Notes under the pieces: generated by a model | The model's input: only the letters and a program-made list of their open reading frames with translations | Told to the model about the DNA's origin: nothing | Database searches by the model: none | NCBI GenBank assembly: GCA_964372115.1 | Contig: CAYJPN010000004.1 | Coordinates: forward strand, 62,001-126,000 | Direction of reading: 5' to 3' | Source of the DNA: CG2-30-36-16 sp964372115 | GTDB taxonomy: Bacteria; Bacteroidota; Ignavibacteria; Ignavibacteriales; Ignavibacteriaceae | DNA length: 64,000 bases | Translations under genes and position numbers: made by a program | In this document: in pieces, positions 1 through 8,300 of the stretch | Position numbering within the stretch: position 1 is the first letter of the stretch | Layout of the letters: each line of letters starts with the position of its first letter

Positions 1-2
1 TA

Positions 3-278
3 GTGCTCGGAATTCCATCGGTTCTCATTCCGTCACCTTATGTGGCTGAGAATCATCAATATTACAACGCAAAATCGTTATTAGAAAACGACGCTGCAAT
101 TATGATAGATGATAAAGATTTATCGAGTAAAATAACTGAAACTGTAACAGCATTAATTAACGATAAAAGAAGAATAGAAACATTAAAAAATAATTCTTTA
201 AAAATGGCAAAGCCGGATGCATCCGGAACCATAGCTCAATGTGCAATTAACTTAGCGGTGAATAAAAATGACAGATAA
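3..278 (+). CDS. murG: MurG, C-terminal end (5' truncated by window)
   Basis: This is the last 91 codons of UDP-GlcNAc:undecaprenyl-pyrophosphoryl-MurNAc-pentapeptide GlcNAc transferase, which makes lipid II on the inner face of the cytoplasmic membrane. The conserved acceptor/UDP-sugar stretch LGIPSVLIPSPYVAENHQYYNA is the diagnostic part (seen as G-PS-L-PSP followed by NHQ and NA). The GTG at position 3 is an internal codon, because roughly 270 upstream residues of the family are missing; the gene continues to the left of the window. Its end overlaps the next gene by 11 bases (ATG inside AAATGACAGATAA), so the two are translationally coupled. It heads the murG-murC-ftsQ-ftsA-ftsZ run. Confidence 0.9.
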   Translation: MLGIPSVLIPSPYVAENHQYYNAKSLLENDAAIMIDDKDLSSKITETVTALINDKRRIETLKNNSLKMAKPDASGTIAQCAINLAVNKNDR

Positions 279-750
279 CTTAGAAAACCGTAAAAGGTTC
301 AAATTTAATATGTCCTTTTATTATCAATCGACAATTGCTTATTTCATATTTTTTTTGCTGTACGCTGTAATCCGCGGAGAATTTGTCGAAGGTTCTTTCA
401 GACTAATAACGAAAGACCCGATAATTTACTTCTTCGGCATAATAGTAGTAACGGCTATTTTAAGTTTGTTATATAATCTTTACTTAAACAAATATATAAC
501 TATTGACGAGAAGGAAATTGAATTTTCTAATCGATATCGAGCAAAAAAAATTAGTTTGAACGATTTGCAATCGATAAAAATATCCCGTGACAAAAAAGAA
601 ACGAGATACGGAACTTTTAGAATTATTCGATTAAAGTTAAAAAATAAAAAAAGAGTTCTGTTAATTAGACCATACGACTATGAAAACGATGAATTACTTG
701 TAAAAAAATTCATTGAGATAAAAGCGAAATTGGATAACAAAAATGTTTAA
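268..750 (+). CDS. Small membrane protein, two TM helices plus PH-like basic domain, inside the dcw cluster
   Basis: I do not recognise a named family. The 160-residue protein has a basic N-terminus, two hydrophobic helices (about residues 15-36 and 50-72), and then a cytosolic beta-rich, strongly basic domain (about 75-155, with alternating hydrophobic strands and many Lys/Arg). This layout resembles bacterial PH-domain (bPH2, YdbS-type) membrane proteins, which is an inference from pattern only. It overlaps murG by 11 bases and murC by 8 bases, so it is co-translated with lipid II synthesis genes; a role near the site of envelope synthesis or division is a guess from position. No enzyme motif is visible. 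Confidence 0.75.
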   Translation: MTDNLENRKRFKFNMSFYYQSTIAYFIFFLLYAVIRGEFVEGSFRLITKDPIIYFFGIIVVTAILSLLYNLYLNKYITIDEKEIEFSNRYRAKKISLNDLQSIKISRDKKETRYGTFRIIRLKLKNKKRVLLIRPYDYENDELLVKKFIEIKAKLDNKNV

Positions 751-2116
751 GAATATAAAAAAAGTGCACTTTGTTGGAATCGGCGGCATCGGGATGAGCG
801 GTATTGCAGAAATTCTTCTTAACCGGGGATTTGAAGTTGCTGGTTCGGATAAAAGTTTATCTGAAGTTACCGACCGATTGGCTTCGCTTGGTATAAAAAT
901 TCATGAAGGACATAAAGCGGAAAATTTGGAAGATGCCGATGTATTGGTTTATTCCTCCGCTGTACAGGTGGAGAATCCCGAAGTTCAGGCGGCGGTTGAA
1001 AGAAAAATACCAATTATTAAGCGCAGCGAAATGCTCGCCGAAGTTATGCGCATGCAGTACGGAATTGGAATTGCAGGTACGCATGGTAAAACAACTACAA
1101 CTTCAATGGTCGGTTTAACATTAACCGAAGGAAATATTGATCCTACTATAATTGTTGGCGGAAAGTTAAGCGGACTCGGGGGAACAAATGCGCGTCTCGG
1201 CAATGGTGAGTTTATTGTTGTAGAAGCGGATGAGTTTGACAGAACATTTTTACGGCTTACTCCAACCATTGCTGCAATAACTACTTTAGAGAGTGAGCAC
1301 CTGGATACATATAAGGATCTTGATGATATAAAATCAGCATTCATTGAATTTGCGAATAAGGTTCCATTCTATGGTTTTGTTGTAATCTGTCTTGATGAAC
1401 CTGCTTTGCAGGATATTATTCCGCATATAAATAAAAAAATATTAACATACGGAACTACTTCTCAAGCAGATGTAAGAGCAACAGATATTTCTCACAATGA
1501 GTTTGAAAGTTCATATTCTGTAAAATACAAAGGCGAAACGTTAGGTAGAATTAATCTAAAAATTCCCGGACTTCACAACGTAAAAAATTCTCTTGTGGCA
1601 GTTTGTATTGCTAAAGAACTCGGGATTGATTTTTCGGTAATACAGAAAGCGCTCGAATCATTCAGCGGTGTGTATAGAAGGTTTGAAGTAAAGTACAACG
1701 AAGAAATATTGGTTGTTGATGATTATGCGCATCATCCGACTGAAACAAGCGCGACACTTGCCGGGATACGCTCGGGCTGGGATAGGAGATTGATAGCTGT
1801 GTTTCAACCTCATCTTTATTCGAGGACGAGAGATTTTTATCAAGAGTTCGGTCGTTCATTTTTAAACTCCGATATATTTCTTTGTACCGATGTTTACCCT
1901 GCACGCGAGATTCCGATAGAAGGTGTAACAGGTGAGCTTATTGCGGATATCGCAAAAAAATTCGGACACAAAAATGTTATTTATGTACCCGATAAAAATG
2001 ATGTTCCAAAAGTTTTATCAGAAATTAAGGAAGATAACGACATCATTGTAACCATGGGAGCCGGTGATATTTGGAGATATGGCGAAAAATTTGTCGAGTT
2101 ATTAAAAAAAGTTTAG
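743..2116 (+). CDS. murC: UDP-N-acetylmuramate--L-alanine ligase
   Basis: MurC adds L-Ala to UDP-MurNAc using ATP in the cytoplasm, the first step of the peptidoglycan stem peptide. At 457 residues it has normal length. Residues 8-18 carry the Rossmann-like HFVGIGGIGMSG motif typical of MurC, and residues 112-118 the ATP-binding GTHGKTT loop; further on come the Mur-ligase EADEFDRTFL and DDYAHHPTE motifs. It begins 8 bases before the end of the preceding membrane-protein gene and is followed after 2 bases by ftsQ, so all are one operon. Nothing is unusual in the sequence itself. Confidence 0.97.
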   Translation: MFKNIKKVHFVGIGGIGMSGIAEILLNRGFEVAGSDKSLSEVTDRLASLGIKIHEGHKAENLEDADVLVYSSAVQVENPEVQAAVERKIPIIKRSEMLAEVMRMQYGIGIAGTHGKTTTTSMVGLTLTEGNIDPTIIVGGKLSGLGGTNARLGNGEFIVVEADEFDRTFLRLTPTIAAITTLESEHLDTYKDLDDIKSAFIEFANKVPFYGFVVICLDEPALQDIIPHINKKILTYGTTSQADVRATDISHNEFESSYSVKYKGETLGRINLKIPGLHNVKNSLVAVCIAKELGIDFSVIQKALESFSGVYRRFEVKYNEEILVVDDYAHHPTETSATLAGIRSGWDRRLIAVFQPHLYSRTRDFYQEFGRSFLNSDIFLCTDVYPAREIPIEGVTGELIADIAKKFGHKNVIYVPDKNDVPKVLSEIKEDNDIIVTMGAGDIWRYGEKFVELLKKV

Positions 2117-2118
2117 TT

Positions 2119-2877
2119 ATGAATGAAAAAAAAAGCAAAATAGTAGGCACAATATTTTTAATTGTATTAATTTCGTGCATACTTTATTTAAGCTTTTTTG
2201 CATCTACAAAAGCGAATAAAGGAAAGTATAAAGTGATTGAGCTGACAGGAAATTATTTATTAACTGAAACCGATTATTTAGCTTTTACAAGATTAACCGA
2301 GTTATCGAAATATGAGAACATGACATTGCCTATTATTAAAGATCGTTTATTAAAACATCCCTACGTTAGAAAAACAGATGTTGAATTTAACGGTATCGAT
2401 AAAGTAAAAGTTAGACTCGGTGAAAAAAATATTGTTGCAATTTTAATAGGGGGAAGCGAACCTTTTTTTATTACCGATGATTTTCAAGTAGTACCGATTT
2501 TCCCGAATACTAAGTTTATAGAACTTCCGGTTATAAGTAACCCTGGTGGAGAAAAAAGAATAGAACCTTTGGGCTACTTGAAAACTCAAGATATTATTGA
2601 GGCATTCAAAATTATAGAAGCGGCAAAACAAACTGATTCTAAAATATTCAAAAGTCTTTCGGAAATAAATTTGAGAAACGGAAGCGAAATAGTTTTAACA
2701 TTCTCCGGAATTAATTCTCCGGTTATATTTGGTCGCGGCGGTGAAGCAAAAAAAATGATATACCTTGAAACATTGTGGGATAATTTGATTAACAATTCGG
2801 ATTTTGCAGAAAACAGTAAATACATCGATTTAAGATTTGCCGATAATATATATATCGGCATGGAAGTAAAGGTTTAG
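2119..2877 (+). CDS. ftsQ: Cell division protein FtsQ
   Basis: FtsQ is a single-pass divisome protein linking early and late division proteins. The sequence has a short cytosolic N-terminus, one TM helix (about residues 8-26), and a periplasmic part with a POTRA-like segment (KYKVIELTGNYLLTETDY, then LKHPYVRKTDVEF, the typical alpha/beta pattern) and a beta domain. Residue identity across FtsQ is low in general, so the call rests on topology, the POTRA pattern, the 252-residue length and the position between murC and ftsA. I chose the ATG at 2119, just after the murC stop; a longer in-frame start at 2071 would overlap murC by 46 bases without adding a recognisable segment. Confidence 0.88.
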   Translation: MNEKKSKIVGTIFLIVLISCILYLSFFASTKANKGKYKVIELTGNYLLTETDYLAFTRLTELSKYENMTLPIIKDRLLKHPYVRKTDVEFNGIDKVKVRLGEKNIVAILIGGSEPFFITDDFQVVPIFPNTKFIELPVISNPGGEKRIEPLGYLKTQDIIEAFKIIEAAKQTDSKIFKSLSEINLRNGSEIVLTFSGINSPVIFGRGGEAKKMIYLETLWDNLINNSDFAENSKYIDLRFADNIYIGMEVKV

Positions 2878-2881
2878 ATTG

Positions 2882-4126
2882 ATGAAAAAAAATATAATTG
2901 CCGGTCTCGATTTAGGAACAACAAAAGTTTGCGCAGTAATTGCCGAAAAATTTGAAGATCACGTTGATATACTTGGCTTCGGTGTTGCACCCTCCGAAGG
3001 ACTGCATAAAGGTTTAGTTGCCAATATTGGTAAAACGGCAGAAGCAATTAAAGAAGCGGTTCGTATCGCGTCAAACCGCGCCGGCTTTGCAATTACAACT
3101 GTAAATGTCGGTGTAGCCGGCGAACATATTACAAGTATGCGTCACCGCAATTATGTTACTATCAACAGTGATGAAAAAGAAATAACAAAATCGGATCTTG
3201 ACAGACTCGAAGAAGATGTAAGAACAATTCGTATACCTTCCGATAGGCAGATATTACATATAATACCGGAAGAGTTTTCTGTAGACCATCAGGGCGGAAT
3301 TGAAAACCCTATCGGGATGTCGGGCTCAAGGCTTGAAGCTACAAATCATATTGTACTTGCGTCAATACCTGCTATACAAAACATCAGAAAATCAGTTGAA
3401 CGCGCCGGACTGCAAGTGCAGGATTATATATTGCAGCCCCTTGCATCATCATCTTCGGTGCTTGAAGAAAGCGAAAAAGACCTTGGTGTTGTTTTAATTG
3501 ATATTGGCGGCGGAACAACCGACATAGCAATTTTTCATCACAAAGCAATAAAGCATTCCAAAGTAATTGGTGTTGCCGGCAACCAGGTTACAAATGATAT
3601 ACGCGAATCTTTGGGGGTTGTTACAGAAGAAGCAGAACATTTGAAAAAAGATTTTGGTTACGCTACCGAAGGTTCAATAATAAAAGATGATGATATTTTG
3701 ATAAAAGGCGTAGGCGCCCGGGGAAATACGAAAATACCTATAAGCCTTTTAACACAAATAATAAGCTTACGGATGCGCGAGCTGTTTAGTTTGATTGACA
3801 ACGATATAAGAAGTGCAGGTTTCAAGAATAAAATTAAAGCCGGTATTGTACTTACCGGTGGCGGTTCTTTATTAAAAGGATGCACAGAACTTGCGGAAGA
3901 AGTTTTTGGATTACCGGCACGTATCGGTGTTCCGCAGGAATTAGGCGCGGGTTTGTCAAATGAAATTGAAAGCCCTGAATTTGCAACCGTAGCCGGTTTG
4001 ATAAGAGGTATTCCGGGTGGAAAATCAAGTGAATACCAGGTGCTGATAAAACCTGAAAAGAAAAAACCAACAAAAAAAATTACGCAAATTATAAAGCGTG
4101 TTCAGGATTTGTTTAATGATTTATAA
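2882..4126 (+). CDS. ftsA: Cell division protein FtsA
   Basis: FtsA is an actin-fold ATPase that polymerises on the membrane and tethers FtsZ. Visible motifs are the phosphate-1 loop GLDLGTTKVCAVIAE at the N-terminus, the phosphate-2 loop DIGGGTTDIAIF near residue 206, and LTGGGSLLKG near residue 322. The last dozen residues (IIKRVQDLFNDL) form a basic amphipathic helix, the expected membrane-targeting sequence. The length of 414 residues is normal. A TTG codon lies directly before the chosen ATG and could also initiate. It starts 4 bases after ftsQ and precedes ftsZ by 21 bases. Confidence 0.96.
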   Translation: MKKNIIAGLDLGTTKVCAVIAEKFEDHVDILGFGVAPSEGLHKGLVANIGKTAEAIKEAVRIASNRAGFAITTVNVGVAGEHITSMRHRNYVTINSDEKEITKSDLDRLEEDVRTIRIPSDRQILHIIPEEFSVDHQGGIENPIGMSGSRLEATNHIVLASIPAIQNIRKSVERAGLQVQDYILQPLASSSSVLEESEKDLGVVLIDIGGGTTDIAIFHHKAIKHSKVIGVAGNQVTNDIRESLGVVTEEAEHLKKDFGYATEGSIIKDDDILIKGVGARGNTKIPISLLTQIISLRMRELFSLIDNDIRSAGFKNKIKAGIVLTGGGSLLKGCTELAEEVFGLPARIGVPQELGAGLSNEIESPEFATVAGLIRGIPGGKSSEYQVLIKPEKKKPTKKITQIIKRVQDLFNDL

Positions 4127-4136
4127 TAGCCTTAAG

Positions 4137-4142
4137 AGGAGG
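4137..4142 (+). promoter_or_regulatory. Strong Shine-Dalgarno for ftsZ (AGGAGG)
   Basis: A perfect AGGAGG, embedded in AAGAGGAGG, sits 5 bases before the ATG at 4148 and fixes that start. It is the strongest ribosome site in this cluster, in line with FtsZ being needed in far larger amounts than FtsA or FtsQ. Confidence 0.85.
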
Positions 4143-4147
4143 TAACT

Positions 4148-5422
4148 ATGAATTCTCGATTTGTTACTCTTGATAAAGAAAAACGCATGTCTGCTGTACT
4201 AAAGGTGGTAGGTATTGGCGGCGGCGGATGTAACGCAATTGAAAGTATGATAAAGCGCGGTTTAACCGGCGTTGAGTACGTTGCAGTTAATACTGATGCC
4301 CAGGTGCTTGCAAGCAGTTGCGCACAACACAAAATTCAAGTTGGTTCTACAATTACCCGCGGACTCGGCGCTGGTGCGGATCCCAATGTCGGGAGAAAAT
4401 CAATTGAAGAAGACCGCGAGAAAATTTCAGATATTCTTGCAGGCAGCGATATGGTTTTTGTTACCTCCGGTATGGGTGGCGGTACCGGTACCGGCGGAGC
4501 TCCTGTGGTAGCTTCTATTGCAAAAAGCATTGGCGCTCTGGTGGTTGGCATAGTTACAAAACCTTTCCGCTGGGAAGGTAAAATGAGAATGATTAACGCC
4601 GAAAAAGGAATTCAGGAATTAAAACAATACGTTGATAGTTTAATTGTTATTCCAAACGAACGACTTTTAAGTATTCTTGATAAGCACATAAACGCTTTTA
4701 CGGCATTCGATAAACCAAATGAAGTTTTGTACGAAGCCACACGGGGTATTGCTGATATAATAACGGTTGAAGGTTTAATTAATGTTGACTTTGCCGATGT
4801 GCGCTCCGTAATGAACCAGGGCGGAGAAGCTTTGATGGGATGTGGAATTGCAAGCGGTGAAAACCGTGCAATAGAAGCGGCTCAAAAAGCAATATCGAGT
4901 CCGTTGCTTGAAGGTGTAAACATCAAAGGCGCCAAACATGTTCTGCTAAATGTTACCGGTTCAAACAATTTAACAATGCAGGAAATTGACGAAGGTAACA
5001 ACGTTATTTTTGAGGCCGCCGGCGAAGAAGCTAATGTAATTTTCGGCTGCGTTCAAAGAGAAGAAATGAACGATTATGTTTCCTATACAGTTATTGCTAC
5101 AGGTTTTGATAAAGGTCACCAGGCAGGTAATAAAAAACAAACCGCGTACGAGCCGCTGCAAAAGGAAACACGTGTTGGAGGCGGTTTTTCTTTTCTGAAT
5201 AACAGCGAAGTCGATCAGGAAGATCTTGATGTCCCGACATATTTTCGTGTAAAACGTCCCTCGGCACCGTTAAACACAAATGATGAACAAGCCGAACCAC
5301 CAAGAAGCGGCTTCAAGTTCGATTCATCAAGATATAATTTTGGTAAAGCAAAAAACGAACAAGAACTACCCCAGGAAGATGACGACGAAGCTTCATCTTT
5401 TCTTAGAAAAATAATGGATTAA
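4148..5422 (+). CDS. ftsZ: Cell division GTPase FtsZ
   Basis: FtsZ is the tubulin homologue that builds the Z ring. The nucleotide-binding GIGGGGCNA loop (residues 22-30) and the tubulin signature GGGTGTG (110-116) are intact, as is the T7-type region (NVDFADVRSVM near 212). The protein has 424 residues, with an acidic, low-complexity C-terminal linker. Two segments resemble the conserved C-terminal peptide that binds FtsA: DVPTYFR at 361-367 and SSFLRKIMD at the very end (416-424). It is the last gene of the cluster; a hairpin terminator follows 30 bases after the stop. Confidence 0.97.
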   Translation: MNSRFVTLDKEKRMSAVLKVVGIGGGGCNAIESMIKRGLTGVEYVAVNTDAQVLASSCAQHKIQVGSTITRGLGAGADPNVGRKSIEEDREKISDILAGSDMVFVTSGMGGGTGTGGAPVVASIAKSIGALVVGIVTKPFRWEGKMRMINAEKGIQELKQYVDSLIVIPNERLLSILDKHINAFTAFDKPNEVLYEATRGIADIITVEGLINVDFADVRSVMNQGGEALMGCGIASGENRAIEAAQKAISSPLLEGVNIKGAKHVLLNVTGSNNLTMQEIDEGNNVIFEAAGEEANVIFGCVQREEMNDYVSYTVIATGFDKGHQAGNKKQTAYEPLQKETRVGGGFSFLNNSEVDQEDLDVPTYFRVKRPSAPLNTNDEQAEPPRSGFKFDSSRYNFGKAKNEQELPQEDDDEASSFLRKIMD

Positions 5423-5452
5423 AGAAATAAATTATTATAATAGTTACCTCTT

Positions 5453-5482
5453 AAACCCGCTGGTTCTCTAGCGGGTTTTTTT
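5453..5482 (+). terminator. Rho-independent terminator after ftsZ
   Basis: AAACCCGCT pairs with AGCGGGTTT around an 8-base loop and is followed by a run of seven T, ending the dcw operon. The T-tract overlaps the first base or two of the convergent CPXCG gene's stop codon. Confidence 0.92.
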
Positions 5483-5675
5483 ATTCATCACTCGGACGCG
5501 ATTCTATAAACACATTATCTTCATTATCTTTTGTAATAATAATTCTATTTGGTCGACAGCAAATTCGGCACTCTTCAACAAAATCCTGCTTTTCTTCAAC
5601 CGTTAGATCTAGCCACACTGTATTATGAATACCACAGTACTGGCATGTCCAAACCATATCATCATCTGTTTGCAT
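5481..5675 (-). CDS. CPXCG-motif cysteine-rich small protein
   Basis: This 64-residue protein matches the Cys_rich_CPXG pattern: W-T-C-Q-Y-C-G at residues 9-15, then ECRICCRP at 35-42. The pairs Cys11/Cys14 and Cys36/Cys39 should make a small zinc ribbon. The first Pro of the name motif is replaced (CQYCG in place of CPYCG). Function is unknown for the family; it is common in bacteria as a stand-alone small protein. It converges on ftsZ and diverges from the polymerase-like gene at 5790, with 114 bases between. The short length and the acidic tail are normal for the family. Confidence 0.8.
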   Translation of the reverse strand: MQTDDDMVWTCQYCGIHNTVWLDLTVEEKQDFVEECRICCRPNRIIITKDNEDNVFIESRPSDE

Positions 5676-5762
5676 CTTTACCTCGCATAAATTAACATCA
5701 AAATAAACAATAAAATTTTCCCGTCAATTATCACTTGAATTTAACATCAAAAACCGATAAAT

Positions 5763-5788
5763 ATATAGTGCTCAAATGTACACTATAT
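5763..5788. promoter_or_regulatory. Inverted repeat, operator-like, abutting the start of the polymerase-like gene
   Basis: Perfect 8-base arms ATATAGTG (5763-5770) and CACTATAT (5781-5788) flank a 10-base spacer, and the ATG of the next gene begins two bases later. Upstream, TTGAAT (5735-5740) and TAAATA (5758-5763) with 17-base spacing make a possible promoter, which would place the palindrome over the transcription start as a repressor site. Promoter and operator are inference; the palindrome is directly visible. The binding factor is unknown; an SOS-type repressor is only a possibility. Confidence 0.5.
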
Positions 5789-5789
5789 T

Positions 5790-7475
5790 ATGAAAAAATA
5801 TCAATTAGAAAATTCAATAGAAAAACCTGATTACTTACTGCCCGCACAGTGGATAGAGGGTCCCAGGATTCGTACGCTTTACCCGCCCATTCCCCATAAT
5901 ACATGCGCGGTTAATTTTGATATTTATAATTTCAAAATGCTTTTTAATGACGAAAAAACCAGGGAGCTGTTAAAAACCGGGCGTACAATCGGGTGCTTCT
6001 ATATTGAGTCTCCCGGAATGCGTTCGTTATTGCGCCGGCTTGATGTAGAAACATTTGAAATGCTTACGGCTGCTAGTTCAATTATTCGCCCCGGTGTTGC
6101 CGAGAGCGGAATGATGCAGGAGTTTATTGCCCGGCACCGGAACCCCGGCAGACGGAAATATTTTATTCCGCAACTCGGGGAAATATTAGCCGATACGTAT
6201 GGAGTTATGATATACCAGGAAGATGTAATAAAGGTGGCTCATCATATAGCAGGGCTTTCGTTGGAAGAGGCTGATTTACTAAGGCGTGCTATGAGCGGAA
6301 AGATGCGTTCGCACAAAGCAATGAAAGAAATGACCGATAATTTTTTTGTTTCCTGCAAACTGCAGGGTTTAAGCGGCAAAGATGCGGAAGAACTGTGGCG
6401 GCAGATAGAGTCGTTTGCCGGATACTCTTTTTGCAAAGCTCATAGCGCCTCGTTCGCGCTGTTATCGTTTCAGGTTGCGTACTTAAAGGCACATTATACT
6501 GCGGAGTTTATAGCGAGTGTATTAAACAACGGCGGCGGTTTTTATTCGGCGGCAGTTTATATTCAAGAAGCAAAACGCTTTGGCTTGAAGATAAAATTGC
6601 CGTGTATTAACCGAAGCAACTACGAATATACGGGTGCAGGAAACTCAATACGAATTGGTTTTATGGCAGTAAAAAAATTATCAAAAATTTCTATCGATAA
6701 GATAGTGTGGGAAAGAAAAGCAAATGGTCGTTATGTTTCATTGGCAGATTTTCTTGTTCGAACGGGTATAGGTTATGAAGAAACTGCGCTGCTTATAAAA
6801 TGCGGTGCAATGGCGTCTTTTAAACAAACACGCCCGGAGCTTATGCGGCTTCTTGATATTTATCTTTACCGCCGTAAACTTTTGGATGAAAAATACAACG
6901 ACCTGTTTTTGCATGAAACATTTCTTTTAGAAAACAAAGTTAAAACTACCGTAAACTACTCTCTTCCTGAAATTTGCCGCATTGAGTACGAAACTTTTAA
7001 TTTTATGGTAACGCGTCATCCGCTTTACTTTTATAGCGATATTATAAATAATATAAAAATTAGTTATGCCGGTGAAATGCCGCGTCTTCGGGGGAAAAAA
7101 GTAAAAATGGTGGGATGGTATATGACATCAAAAAGAATAAGAACGCGGAAGGGAGAGATAATGAAATTTCTTTCGCTTGAAGATTTAACAGGTACTTTTG
7201 AAGCTGTAATATTTCCTAATGTTTACGCAAACGTTGCCGAGAAAACCATGTCGATGGGACCTTACGTTGTAGAAGGTACGGTTGATGTTAACGATTCAAC
7301 AAATTTAATAGTAGATAAACTTGATGTTCTGTCGGGGGTGGCAATAAAAGCTTCGCAGCAAAAAGATAGTGTGGAAAATAAATATTACGGTGATGTAGAA
7401 AAAGTTAATGAAACTGATTTTGAACTTGTAAAAAATTTGGGGGAAGAAAAACTACGTGTAGCTTATGCCGGATAA
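5790..7475 (+). CDS. DNA polymerase III alpha-like protein (DnaE2/ImuC-type C-terminal part), no PHP or catalytic palm
   Basis: The 561 residues match the middle and C-terminal parts of DnaE-family polymerases: ESPGMR (73-78), IIRPGVAESGM (98-108), YGVMIYQEDV (137-146), ADLLRRAM (161-168), FAGYSFCKAHSASFA (209-223), then NNGGGFYS (246-253), which is closer to error-prone DnaE2, a helix-hairpin-helix region and an OB fold (about 420-520). A full DnaE has about 1000-1200 residues; the N-terminal PHP domain and the palm segment holding the catalytic aspartates are absent, and only about 115 non-coding bases lie upstream, so they are not just in another frame. The reading frame is intact and the palindrome at 5763-5788 suggests regulated expression. 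It may be an accessory or split translesion factor, or a decayed gene; it should not polymerise DNA alone. Confidence 0.8.
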   Translation: MKKYQLENSIEKPDYLLPAQWIEGPRIRTLYPPIPHNTCAVNFDIYNFKMLFNDEKTRELLKTGRTIGCFYIESPGMRSLLRRLDVETFEMLTAASSIIRPGVAESGMMQEFIARHRNPGRRKYFIPQLGEILADTYGVMIYQEDVIKVAHHIAGLSLEEADLLRRAMSGKMRSHKAMKEMTDNFFVSCKLQGLSGKDAEELWRQIESFAGYSFCKAHSASFALLSFQVAYLKAHYTAEFIASVLNNGGGFYSAAVYIQEAKRFGLKIKLPCINRSNYEYTGAGNSIRIGFMAVKKLSKISIDKIVWERKANGRYVSLADFLVRTGIGYEETALLIKCGAMASFKQTRPELMRLLDIYLYRRKLLDEKYNDLFLHETFLLENKVKTTVNYSLPEICRIEYETFNFMVTRHPLYFYSDIINNIKISYAGEMPRLRGKKVKMVGWYMTSKRIRTRKGEIMKFLSLEDLTGTFEAVIFPNVYANVAEKTMSMGPYVVEGTVDVNDSTNLIVDKLDVLSGVAIKASQQKDSVENKYYGDVEKVNETDFELVKNLGEEKLRVAYAG

Positions 7476-7973
7476 TTATTTCATGTTAACAAATTGAGTA
7501 GGGAACTTAAAATCAGCATCTTTTACAAGTTGAATTACACTCTGTAAGTCATCAATTTTAGTTGCTTGGACTCTAACCTGCTCGTCCTGTATCTGTGCGG
7601 TTACTTTAAGTTTGGAGTCTTTAATAAGTTTTGTAATAAGTTTCGAATTTTCTTTGGAAACGCCGCTTTGAAGATCGATTTTTTGTTTTAGTCTGCCGCC
7701 GGCAGCAATTTCAGGTTCGTTATATTTTAAAGCTTTTATAGATATATTACGGCGCAGAAATTTTGTTTGGAGTATATCTATGCTGGACTTTAAACTGTAA
7801 TCGTCTTTTGTATTGATGGAGATAGTTTTTTCTTTTTTATTAAGCTCAATAGTAGTATGCGAGTCTTTAAGGTCGTAGCGCTGCATAATTTCCTTAAGAG
7901 CCTGATTAACAGCGTTATCGGCTTCCTGGAAATCTATTTCAGATACTATATCGAAAGAATGATTTTGTGCCAT
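7476..7973 (-). CDS. yajQ: YajQ-family nucleotide-binding protein
   Basis: YajQ proteins are small cytosolic proteins with two ferredoxin-like folds; some members bind cyclic di-GMP and act as effectors, others bind nucleotides or RNA. The match is full length (165 residues): FDIVSEIDFQEADNAVNQA at the start, YDLKDS near residue 33, the central KQKIDLQSGVSKENSK, and VRVQATKIDDLQSVIQ followed by the C-terminal PTQFVNMK. Its stop codon directly abuts the stop of the polymerase-like gene on the other strand, with no room for a terminator. tRNA-Pro lies 12 bases upstream on the same strand, so a shared transcript is possible. Confidence 0.93.
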   Translation of the reverse strand: MAQNHSFDIVSEIDFQEADNAVNQALKEIMQRYDLKDSHTTIELNKKEKTISINTKDDYSLKSSIDILQTKFLRRNISIKALKYNEPEIAAGGRLKQKIDLQSGVSKENSKLITKLIKDSKLKVTAQIQDEQVRVQATKIDDLQSVIQLVKDADFKFPTQFVNMK

Positions 7974-7985
7974 AATTTTCTAATG

Positions 7986-8060
7986 TCGGGGTGGGGAGAT
8001 TCGAACTCCCGACCTCTTCGTCCCGAACGAAGCGCGCTAACCGGGCTGCGCTACACCCCG
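7986..8060 (-). tRNA. tRNA-Pro (anticodon CGG)
   Basis: The minus strand folds as a 75-nt cloverleaf: acceptor CGGGGTG with CACCCCG and discriminator A, D stem GCGC/GCGC, anticodon stem CTTCG/CGAAG with loop TTCGGGA (anticodon CGG, reading CCG), and T arm GGGAG-TTCGAAT-CTCCC. CCA is not encoded. It lies just upstream of yajQ on the same strand. Confidence 0.96.
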
Positions 8061-8300
8061 TTGACAATAATAAAAATTAATAAGATATTTGAACAATTGA
8101 TGCCAAAAATAAGTTTAACTAATGAAAATTACAAGTAACATATATGAAGGCTAAAATAAAGATTAAATAAAATGATATTTAAACTATTGTTTTTATTGAT
8201 AATTTATAATATCTTAATAGAAAACAATTTACAACACTTCAATAAATTGAAACTTGAAATAACTAATACATTTAATCACAATTTGAGTGAGGGAAAACTT

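Noticed and set aside
2071..2118. Longer FtsQ start overlapping murC
   Set aside because: The extension is the murC end read in another frame, and the ATG at 2119 gives the normal N-terminus.
7857..8138. A 93-codon plus-strand open frame containing SGWGDSNSRPLRPERSAL
   Set aside because: It is the well-known translation of a tRNA gene; the tRNA-Pro on the minus strand and yajQ explain the bases.
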